This document shows positions 1 through 5,768 of a stretch of DNA of 22,550 nt, in pieces. Numbering within the stretch: position 1 is the first letter of the stretch; each line of letters starts with the position of its first letter. A program made the translations under genes and the position numbers. Location: the NCBI GenBank assembly GCA_000406005.1, contig ASZN01000024.1:4774-27323 (forward strand), read 5' to 3'. This stretch comes from Candidatus Poribacteria bacterium WGA-3G. Lineage in GTDB: Bacteria > Poribacteria > WGA-4E > WGA-3G. A model generated the notes under the pieces. The model saw only the letters and a list, made by a program, of their open reading frames with translations. It was not told the origin of the DNA and made no database searches.

Positions 1-1
1 C

Positions 2-208
2 CTCAAGTTACCGATATCTGGAGACGGAAGTCAGGCTTATACACTCACGCCCGAACGTTTTTTCTTCGGACAAATTAATTCCGGCGCGAAAAATACGAAA
101 GTGTTAGTACTTAGCAATCATACGAGTATCGAACTCCAGATTGAAAAAGCCGAAACCGATATCGGAACAATCACAATAAAAAGACAAGAGAACAGCAACA
201 ACTATCAA
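2..208 (+). CDS. Fragment of secreted DUF1573/ASH-like repeat protein (cut by window edge)
   Basis: The frame is open from the first bases and encodes about 69 residues that do not belong to a ferredoxin. The segment LPISGDG looks like the last strand of one repeat. It is followed by a new repeat of the type L(S/T)PERFFFGQINSG with VLVLSNHTSIELQIEKAET after it. This is the pattern of DUF1573/ASH-HYDIN beta-sandwich repeats: a hydrophobic strand, FG, a short charged turn, then 'L-N' and a pair of strands. Such repeats occur in secreted or periplasmic proteins. The second repeat stops roughly two thirds through, at YQL, where the ferredoxin begins in the same frame with no stop codon. A first ATG at 101 would give a 121-residue fused product, but nothing favours that start. 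Family recognition comes from pattern only; truncation by deletion or an assembly join is possible. Confidence 0.5.
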
Positions 209-466
209 TTGACGTATGTGATTTGTGAACCGTGCATTGACGTTAAGGATAGTTCGTGCGTTGATGTATGCCCAGTGGACTGCATTCATCCCCTACCGGA
301 TGCTGACGAGTTTGAAGAAGTCAATATGCTTTACATCGACCCAGAAGAGTGTATCGACTGCGGCGTATGCGAACCGGAATGTCCCGTTGAAGCCATCTTT
401 ATGGAAGAAGATGTCCCCGAAGAGTGGGAAGAGTTCATTGATATCAACGCGGAGTACTTTGAGTAA
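209..466 (+). CDS. fdxA: Ferredoxin with two Fe-S cluster motifs (FdxA type)
   Basis: This is a small soluble electron carrier of about 85 residues in the cytoplasm. The N-terminal half carries C6, C9, C17, C21 and C25 (TYVICEPC, SCVDVCPVDC). The second half has the classic motif CIDCGVCEPECPVEAI with C48, C51, C54 and C58. The acidic tail ending NAEYFE is typical of the 7Fe ferredoxin family. I chose TTG at 209 as the start because family members begin with M-T-Y-V and this codon stands exactly there. The 36 residues encoded upstream from the ATG at 101 belong to a different repeat protein. No strong Shine-Dalgarno lies before the TTG; the nearest purine run (agagaa) is about 12 nt upstream. 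A terminator hairpin follows the stop. The function is clear; the start and the relation to the upstream frame are not. Confidence 0.88.
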   Translation: MTYVICEPCIDVKDSSCVDVCPVDCIHPLPDADEFEEVNMLYIDPEECIDCGVCEPECPVEAIFMEEDVPEEWEEFIDINAEYFE

Positions 467-502
467 TGGATAGCAGGAGCAATCCTTAAATCATAACTCC
501 CT

Positions 503-560
503 AAACGGTTGTCGGTTTGCGAGATCGCTTGTGGTCGCACAGATCGGCAACCGTTTTTTA
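503..560 (+). terminator. Rho-independent terminator after the ferredoxin gene
   Basis: A 12-bp stem forms between 503-514 (aaacggttgtcg) and 545-556 (cggcaaccgttt), with one G-T pair. A run of T follows. The 30-nt loop can itself fold (gcga at 519 with tcgc at 535). It begins 37 nt after the ferredoxin stop. It also overlaps the 5' end of the longest possible reading of the next ORF, which supports a later start for that gene. Confidence 0.7.
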
Positions 561-586
561 TGTACCTAATCTGTTTCGGTGTTACC

Positions 587-898
587 ATGCAAAAGTTCCA
601 ACCGACCCGCATTGAGAGAGGCGATATTAGTTTAACGATTCAGTGGAAAGACGCGTTGCAGAGCGAGTTGTCTTATCGTCTCCTCCGCGAAAAATGCCCT
701 TGCGCCCACTGCAATGCGGCACGTTCCGACAAAGACCCATTTCATATTCTACCAACTGCTGATTTTTTTGAGAAGCTGCGCCTTTCGGACATCCAGCGCG
801 TAGGACGGTATGCGGTGCGTTTAGTATGGAGCGATGGACATCGGACAGGGATTTATACCTTCGAGTTTCTACGCGAATTAAGCGAAGATGTTTCATAA
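587..898 (+). CDS. DUF971 (GBBH-like N-terminal domain) protein
   Basis: This is a 103-residue stand-alone DUF971 domain protein. The family signature is complete: 'I-x-W-K-D' near residue 20, LLREKCPCAHC at 32-42 (C37, C39, C42), and VWSDGHRTGIYTFEFLREL near the C-terminus (H85). In gamma-butyrobetaine hydroxylase the equivalent domain binds zinc through three Cys and one His, and the same residues are present here. In bacteria the domain is often found near Fe-S genes or fused to Mrp/ApbC ATPases, so the neighbouring ferredoxin fits. The exact role is unknown. The frame is open from 509, but that stretch lies inside the terminator hairpin. The ATG at 587, starting MQKFQPTRIE, gives the usual family length and start. 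The ribosome site before it is weak. Confidence 0.85.
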   Translation: MQKFQPTRIERGDISLTIQWKDALQSELSYRLLREKCPCAHCNAARSDKDPFHILPTADFFEKLRLSDIQRVGRYAVRLVWSDGHRTGIYTFEFLRELSEDVS

Positions 899-968
899 TA
901 TCCAAAACATTCCTAAGATTATTCTCGCCTTATAGTGTTCTGTCAACAGTAAAATGATAGGTAAACCC

Positions 969-1029
969 GGTTCGTAGTAGTGCGATTTATCGCACGTCAA
1001 GAACGGGCAATGAATTGCCCCTACGAACC
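969..1029. repeat. Nested inverted-repeat element (dispersed, cruciform-forming)
   Basis: The outer arms ggttcgtag (969-977) and ctacgaacc (1021-1029) are perfect complements. Between them lie two further perfect hairpins: gtgcga-ttta-tcgcac (980-995) and gggcaat-ga-attgccc (1005-1020). The whole 61-bp unit can form a three-way cruciform. It lies between two convergent genes (DUF971 ends at 898, the AAA ATPase at 1071), so it may also end transcription from both sides. Similar 'gggcaat..attgccc ctacgaa' units are, from memory, abundant in Poribacteria genomes. Confidence 0.75.
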
Positions 1030-1070
1030 ATCCATCTGTTTAGATGTGGCAGACTAATAGTGGCAGTCCG

Positions 1071-2666
1071 TTAGTTTGAAGGACGTTCCTGTATCACAGG
1101 AATCACATAACTCCGAATCGTAGAACCGTCCAATACCTCTGTTTCCACGCGCGGTGCTGGCTCTTTGCGGTGATCAAACACGACGTAGTACCCTGCCGCG
1201 GCTGCCTCAAGTTTAACATACCTTGCGAGTTGCGCCTTGCCTGCCGCGTAGCGCATAGCCCCGCCCCATATCTTGGTTTCAACGATATACTTTCTCTGAT
1301 GATGGAGGATGAGAATATCCATCCTGCCGCGCCCTGTTTGTACCTCCAGATACATCGTCCCGCCTATGATCTGAACGAACTGCTGAAGATAGGCGAAAAG
1401 CAGATGTTGACCAACATATTCTTTGGGTGTCTCTGGCACCTGTAGGATCCTGAAGCCTGCGCGTGCGATAAAGTCACGGAAGTTATCAAGGAGTGCTTCC
1501 ATCTGAATCTGTCCGTCCGGTGTAAGGTAATCCTTAAATCCGTCACGGGTGTCTTCGGGGAAATAGTCTTGCTCCAAACCGTTGACTGCAGGTTTGAATG
1601 CTTGCATGGTGCAGTAGTGATAAATTGGGTTGATAATTTCGCACATCCCATCATCACCTTTAGCAATTACGCCATAAGTGGCAAGTTCGTTTATAAGGTC
1701 ATTATGCAAGTTGAATTCTACACCATCATCATGGGAAGCAATTTTCATCAGGAGTGCCTCAAACCGGCGATCCCTACGGATATTGGTTACCAGATGCTCC
1801 GTATGCGTGTTCCGTTCACGCAGGAGCTGCGTGTGTGCTTTTGAAAAGTGTTCCATTGTGATCGGTTCGGTTTTCGGGATGTCCATTTCTTCGGTAAGGA
1901 TCTGTGCGAAGCGGTTGGTGAGGACAGGTTGCCCCGCCGTCTGTTTGTGGATAGATTCAATGACCGCAGGATCAAAAGGTTGCCCAACCTCGTCCGTGTA
2001 TTGAGAAAGGAGCTCACGTACCTGCTTGAGCGTGAAGTTCGGTAACTTGAACTCGTCTTGGATATTGAAAGGTGAAATAGAGCGATCGTAGTTGAGCTGC
2101 GCAATGCTCTTGACACCAACGATACCGACGCTGTGCGGACATCGTTCCCGACCAGAGAGATATATGTGGCGGAGTGAATACAGAAAATCGCTGAGCACGG
2201 CTCGCGGGATTCCATCAAATTCGTCAATGATAAGCACAACCTTCTGTCCATTATGATGGTGTTCAAGAAAGTTCGCGAAGCGTCGAAAGAATCTTCTCAT
2301 CGAGAGATGATCCGTAATTTTAGTGTTCTCCAGAAATTCTGTGAGTGCCGGAGAAGATGCACTGCCGCGTCTTTGGAATACTGCCTCTATTTCCTCGCGA
2401 ATATCTTCGTAGACACCTTGGTAAAACACAGCGGGTTCGAGGTTGTTGGATGCTTGGAAATCGATCCGGATTGGGAAATACGTCTCGGTTGGGAGTGTCT
2501 CTAAAGCGCGATGGAAGAACGTGGTTTTACCGGTCTGCCGCGGTGCGAACAGGACGACGTATCGACCCTTTTCAAGTCGACCGATGAAATCCAAAAGTTC
2601 ATCTGTCCGGGCAACGGTGTAATTATCTTCAGGGTAGACAGGACCGCGTGTTTCAAAACTTCGCAT
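1071..2666 (-). CDS. AAA-like ATPase with C-terminal PD-(D/E)XK nuclease domain
   Basis: A 531-residue protein of the AAA_35 / DUF1703-like group. The ATPase has Walker A at 41-49 (APRQTGKTT) and Walker B at 143-151 (VVLIIDEFD). A winged-helix-like region covers about 210-350. The C-terminal domain (about 395-515) carries the nuclease core: D450 in GRMDILIL, then E463 and K465 in IVETKIW, with E441 upstream. This matches the D...ExK pattern. Proteins of this build are common, often in many copies, in cyanobacteria and environmental phyla, and their biological role is not established. Conflict, defence or mobile-element functions have been suggested for related ATPase-nuclease pairs. The start ATG has aaagga about 10 nt upstream. 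It is probably the last gene of the minus-strand cluster, 42 nt after the lipoprotein-like gene. Whether the nuclease is active cannot be told from sequence. Confidence 0.88.
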   Translation of the reverse strand: MRSFETRGPVYPEDNYTVARTDELLDFIGRLEKGRYVVLFAPRQTGKTTFFHRALETLPTETYFPIRIDFQASNNLEPAVFYQGVYEDIREEIEAVFQRRGSASSPALTEFLENTKITDHLSMRRFFRRFANFLEHHHNGQKVVLIIDEFDGIPRAVLSDFLYSLRHIYLSGRERCPHSVGIVGVKSIAQLNYDRSISPFNIQDEFKLPNFTLKQVRELLSQYTDEVGQPFDPAVIESIHKQTAGQPVLTNRFAQILTEEMDIPKTEPITMEHFSKAHTQLLRERNTHTEHLVTNIRRDRRFEALLMKIASHDDGVEFNLHNDLINELATYGVIAKGDDGMCEIINPIYHYCTMQAFKPAVNGLEQDYFPEDTRDGFKDYLTPDGQIQMEALLDNFRDFIARAGFRILQVPETPKEYVGQHLLFAYLQQFVQIIGGTMYLEVQTGRGRMDILILHHQRKYIVETKIWGGAMRYAAGKAQLARYVKLEAAAAGYYVVFDHRKEPAPRVETEVLDGSTIRSYVIPVIQERPSN

Positions 2667-2708
2667 CTACACATTTTCCTTTCGGGACATGTTTCTATTT
2701 TTCGTGTG

Positions 2709-3710
2709 CTAATCATCGCCCCATTTTATGTTATAGAATGATATGCCTGCTGCGCGTGCCGCTCGGTATTTCTCTAAGTTCCCTGTCTGTTTCGGGGGAT
2801 CCCCGATGATAGGTCTAAACTGGTGTGAAGCTTCCATCCAAGCATAAGATTCATAAATTGAAGCAGTCTTAGAATCAACAATATAGAGCGCACTGTATAC
2901 CCTAATATAGGCGAAACATTCCTCGTCTGTTCTTGGTAGATTGAGTTCCAATTTCCGTAAAAAATTAACAACGGTGTCAACTTCAGGAATATCGCCATGT
3001 TTGTCAATGAGGAGGGTCTGCATACGTGTTAGCCAAGCCTCGGGATCTTCTATCCTGAGCTGCTCCAGAAAACGCCGTTCTTCTTGTGCGACTATAGATT
3101 TTAATTGCTTTATCTGATCTTCAAGCAAACGCCTATGGGCTTCAGTCGGAACAAGAAAATAGGTTGCTGCGCGATCTGCAACGAGGTACTTAGCAAACTC
3201 AGGTGTTACAAGTATAAACCCATCTTTCCCCGCCATCTTCCGAGAATTTCGCCTAAACTCTACATCATAGCGAACCTGTGGGATGTCTCCAAGCTTTTGA
3301 AAGCGACCTGCGATGCTAAATTTTTCACGTAACGCCTCGTCTTTCTCCTCAGCGACCCAGCGTTTTGGAATCTCAAGGTTCATGAATTCTCTAACTTCTT
3401 TGTTCGTTAACCTGATCCAATCTTTGCCTTTCAACTTTTCCCAATCTTTGTCTTTTAAATTTACCCAGTCTTCGACTGTCAAGTGTACCCATTTTTCAGC
3501 GTCTTTTAATTTTTTCCGGTCTTCCTCTGTCAACCATCGCTGTTGTTCAGCGGGTTGTAGCGATTGTTCATCAGGTGTGTCAAGGAACGTATTGTTCGTA
3601 GGGCTGGTTGCCTCTTGCTCGTCTTCTGTGTCTCCACAACCGAAGCAGAACAGGAGACTCAGGATAGATGTAAGATAAAAAAAATGGGAAAGGATCAATC
3701 TGTTTTTCAT
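2709..3710 (-). CDS. Lipoprotein-like exported protein with octapeptide W repeat
   Basis: I do not recognise this 333-residue protein. It starts with a positively charged and then hydrophobic segment (residues 1-24) ending FCFGC, so C25 is a plausible but degenerate lipoprotein cysteine. Residues 26-56 are an acidic, low-complexity spacer. Residues about 66-112 contain a strict 8-residue period with tryptophans at 74, 82, 90 and 98: EKWVHLTV, EDWVNLKD, KDWEKLKG, KDWIRLTN. The rest (about 115-333) is globular and charged without a known motif. The Shine-Dalgarno tggaggg lies immediately before the ATG. It lies between a YkgJ-type gene (58 nt upstream) and the AAA-nuclease gene (42 nt downstream), probably in the same transcript. 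An envelope location is inferred from the signal; the function is unknown. Confidence 0.75.
   Translation of the reverse strand: MKNRLILSHFFYLTSILSLLFCFGCGDTEDEQEATSPTNNTFLDTPDEQSLQPAEQQRWLTEEDRKKLKDAEKWVHLTVEDWVNLKDKDWEKLKGKDWIRLTNKEVREFMNLEIPKRWVAEEKDEALREKFSIAGRFQKLGDIPQVRYDVEFRRNSRKMAGKDGFILVTPEFAKYLVADRAATYFLVPTEAHRRLLEDQIKQLKSIVAQEERRFLEQLRIEDPEAWLTRMQTLLIDKHGDIPEVDTVVNFLRKLELNLPRTDEECFAYIRVYSALYIVDSKTASIYESYAWMEASHQFRPIIGDPPKQTGNLEKYRAARAAGISFYNIKWGDD
3417..3512 (-). repeat. 24-bp tandem repeat coding for the octapeptide W motif
   Basis: Four 24-bp units (3417-3440, 3441-3464, 3465-3488, 3489-3512), each starting 'cca' on the plus strand, encode the four tryptophan octapeptides of the lipoprotein-like gene. 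The first two units are close copies (both begin ccaatctttg). The later ones have diverged. The period is a multiple of three, so the frame is kept. Confidence 0.7.
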
Positions 3711-3768
3711 AGTCCCTCCATTGATCGAAACAGATATGGTACGAAAAGCATGGCAGATTTACTGGACC

Positions 3769-4338
3769 TTATTCCGATAGCAATTGAGAAACAAGATAAC
3801 AGTTTGGCGTTTTTTGGGTGGCACCTAATTCGGTACTCAGGTCTTGGCAGACCTTCCAGTAGCGTGTATAATCGAGTGGACGGTAGCGATCATGTTGACC
3901 GATAAAGGTTTTATGGCAGCAGGCTAACTCGTTCCCGTTGTTTATTGGATACCCCCAGACACGGCAGATGATGGGGCGGTGTTCGTAGACTGAACAGACC
4001 CCGCCGATGAGCATGGGACATTCACCTTCTAACTTACCGCGGACCACACTAACCGCTTCCATACCGGTGTCTGGTATAATACTTTCGATAGTGTGTCCGT
4101 GCGCTTCCAATTTTTGGATGCTGCGTTCCGCTCTTTGACGGATATGTGTGCGGAGTTGTTCTGGCAGTGCCTCCAGCCCGATTTTTAGGTCCCGAGCCTC
4201 TACCTCACTGATCGCCATCGTTGAGGTGTTATGGCAGCAGGCGAAACAGGTAGACGGACACGGCACACCGCCCGATTCATTACGTAGACGCTCGACATCA
4301 CGCGCAATCTCATCAACGAGTTCGTAATATGCTTCCAT
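3769..4338 (-). CDS. YkgJ-family cysteine-cluster protein (Zn/Fe-chelating type)
   Basis: A 189-residue cytoplasmic protein with the CxxCxxCC-type cluster of the YkgJ / PF03692 family. The N-terminal group is C27-x3-C31-x2-C34-C35 (CPSTCFACC). A second group is C107 (GECPMLI), C115 (GGVCSVYEHRP) and C125 (IICRVWG). C140-C141 and later cysteines are extra. 'C-x-[VI]-Y-x-x-R-P-x-x-C-R' is the family hallmark. The members probably bind a metal or an Fe-S cluster, but the role is mostly unknown. The frame is open from an ATG at 4377, which would overlap the upstream gene. The ATG at 4338 (MEAYYELVDE) has aggggg about 7 nt before it and leaves a 10-nt gap after the cold-shock gene, so I prefer it. 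Translational coupling with that gene is likely. Confidence 0.85.
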   Translation of the reverse strand: MEAYYELVDEIARDVERLRNESGGVPCPSTCFACCHNTSTMAISEVEARDLKIGLEALPEQLRTHIRQRAERSIQKLEAHGHTIESIIPDTGMEAVSVVRGKLEGECPMLIGGVCSVYEHRPIICRVWGYPINNGNELACCHKTFIGQHDRYRPLDYTRYWKVCQDLSTELGATQKTPNCYLVSQLLSE

Positions 4339-4348
4339 ATAGGACCCC

Positions 4349-5299
4349 CTAATCCACAGAGAGACTGTAGACAGCATGCCGGAAGATAACGACCTTTGAA
4401 CCGTTCTCTAAAATGAGTTTAATCTCATAAGGACAGACCCAGTCTACTGTGCCGCGGAAGACTTCTCCTTCACGGAGTATAATCTCAATTGCGGAACTAT
4501 TTTTCCGTGCCTGCCTAACGGTTTCAGTGTCGAGTTCACAAGCGGGTGCGTCGTCTGGGAGTTGTGTCAACTCTTGCGCTTTGACCTCTTCATCAACTTC
4601 GATGGCTGCTTGAAGTTTCTCTGCGTCAACGTCTTTGTAGCAATATTTAACGTCCGTCTTAGGGATCTGCTGCTCTGTGCCGTTGTTGTTAAGCGTCAAA
4701 CTGGAGAGCGTCATTTCGAGGACGGTCGCAGGAATCTGTGTTGCACCGTACAAAGCGAAGAACATTGACGTTTCAAAGTTAATCTGCTTGAGAATGTAAA
4801 GATCACCGAAACTGAGCTGCTTTGAAGGTTTATCTTCTACTGTCGCCTCGTCTGTTTCGGCACTGTTTTTCGTTGTAGTGGGTTGTGTCCGCGGTGTTGA
4901 AACCCGTTTTGTGGGGGCTGCGGAAGTATCATGGCTGCGGTGCTTTCGGACCGGTTCCGATTTATCGGTCTCTTTATCTCTCGTAGACAATGCCGCATCA
5001 TTACCGAATTGGTCTTGGCTCTGTCCGGGAAATCCGCCATATCCACGTGGGATAATTGCCTTCCCTTGCCGTAGCCACCGGCGTTCTGTCGGTGTCAACA
5101 ACACTTCAACATTTTGGGCAACGAGTCCCTTCTCGCCTTCAATGACACTATACTTTACGCGCTGCCCGACGCGGAGTTCCTCGTATTCCGGATGTTTAAT
5201 AGCCGAACTGTGCAAGAAGACATCCGCGTCGCTGCTATCTTGCGCAATAAATCCGAACCCTTTATCGAAATTGTAGTACTTGATCCGTCCTGTAGGCAT
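4349..5299 (-). CDS. Cold-shock domain protein with two C-terminal Sm/Hfq-like domains
   Basis: A 316-residue predicted RNA-binding protein. Residues 1-67 are a cold-shock domain: RNP1 is KGFGFI (13-18) and RNP2 is VFLHSSAI (27-34). Residues about 68-160 are a polar Ser/Thr/Lys/Pro linker. About 163-222 has a short helix (FGDLYILKQINFE), then FFALYG, IPATVLEMTLSSLTLNN and IPKTDVKY, the strand order of an Sm fold. The last 50 residues repeat it more clearly: IEIILREGEVFRGTVDW, YEIKLIL and VIFRHAVYSL. The latter corresponds to the Sm2 'YKHA' motif of Hfq. Separate cold-shock proteins and Hfq are both RNA chaperones; joining them with two Sm-like units is unusual. ATG 5299 is chosen over 5368 because aggag stands 8 nt before it and the domain starts there. 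It is the first gene of the minus-strand cluster. The cold-shock domain is certain and the second Sm domain likely; the first is inferred by alignment. Confidence 0.85.
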   Translation of the reverse strand: MPTGRIKYYNFDKGFGFIAQDSSDADVFLHSSAIKHPEYEELRVGQRVKYSVIEGEKGLVAQNVEVLLTPTERRWLRQGKAIIPRGYGGFPGQSQDQFGNDAALSTRDKETDKSEPVRKHRSHDTSAAPTKRVSTPRTQPTTTKNSAETDEATVEDKPSKQLSFGDLYILKQINFETSMFFALYGATQIPATVLEMTLSSLTLNNNGTEQQIPKTDVKYCYKDVDAEKLQAAIEVDEEVKAQELTQLPDDAPACELDTETVRQARKNSSAIEIILREGEVFRGTVDWVCPYEIKLILENGSKVVIFRHAVYSLSVD

Positions 5300-5413
5300 T
5301 ATCCGCTCCTGTGGTCTGCTCGTCCTATAAGGAGTTGACGATAACCACTCGCGCTTCTGTGCGAGCATTTCTGATTCATTGGGAGCCTATACTTGAGGTC
5401 CCCCGAATTTTCC

Positions 5414-5484
5414 AGAGCCGTTCAACTTTACGACACACCGCATGGTGTGCGAACCCTCAATAGAGATTGAAACCGAAAGGCTCT
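5414..5484. repeat. Nested inverted repeat upstream of promoter
   Basis: The outer arms agagcc (5414-5419) and ggctct (5479-5484) are perfect, with partial extension inward. An inner perfect hairpin is cacacc-gcat-ggtgtg (5434-5449). It ends 19 bp before the -35 box. It may be a structured RNA in the cold-shock gene leader, a small repeat remnant, or chance. Confidence 0.35.
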
Positions 5485-5503
5485 ACCGAATGTACGGTTT
5501 TTC

Positions 5504-5532
5504 TTGACACGAATGCCGGACTCTCTTATAAT
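5504..5532 (+). promoter_or_regulatory. Perfect consensus sigma70 promoter
   Basis: TTGACA at 5504-5509 and TATAAT at 5527-5532 are separated by exactly 17 bp, so both hexamers match the consensus in full. Transcription would start near 5539 and read into the amidohydrolase, with a leader of about 230 nt. Confidence 0.75.
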
Positions 5533-5768
5533 AGCGTGCATCTTGTTTTCCGTGCGCAAGATTCCACCTATAATATTGAAAGATGGGCAAATTGCCAAGA
5601 CCTTATATCTTTATTAAATCATAACTTAACATATTTGTCAAGTGGAGATTACAGATATACCCGAATGCCTCGGTTATCGGTTGTTAGTTTTTAGTTCTTT
5701 GTGCCAAATACCCTGTTTTTTATCGACACCCACATCTCTTGATTTTCACGACATATAGGAGAGTTTGT

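Larger units (their letters stand above)
5300..5768. other. Divergent intergenic region between the cold-shock gene and the amidohydrolase
   Basis: These 469 bp hold no convincing gene. A 75-codon frame from 5467 shows no family features. Contents are: a small hairpin at 5348-5365 (ctcgcgc ttct gtgcgag) in the leader of the cold-shock gene, a nested inverted repeat (5414-5484), a consensus sigma70 promoter (5504-5532), and a roughly 230-nt leader before the amidohydrolase. The leader contains an AT-rich stretch and the phrase cggttatcggttgttag near 5671, of a kind I recall as frequent in such genomes. No riboswitch was recognised. Confidence 0.6.

Noticed and set aside
1787..2266. A 159-codon minus-strand frame inside the AAA ATPase gene
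   Set aside because: It overlaps the ATPase in another frame, is Ser/Arg rich, and the ATPase frame carries the Walker motifs.
4878..5276. A 132-codon plus-strand frame opposite the cold-shock gene
   Set aside because: Ser/Cys-rich antisense shadow of the linker and cold-shock domain; no motif.
5467..5694. A 75-codon frame across the promoter before the amidohydrolase
   Set aside because: It contains the -35 and -10 boxes, has no ribosome site and no recognisable protein features.
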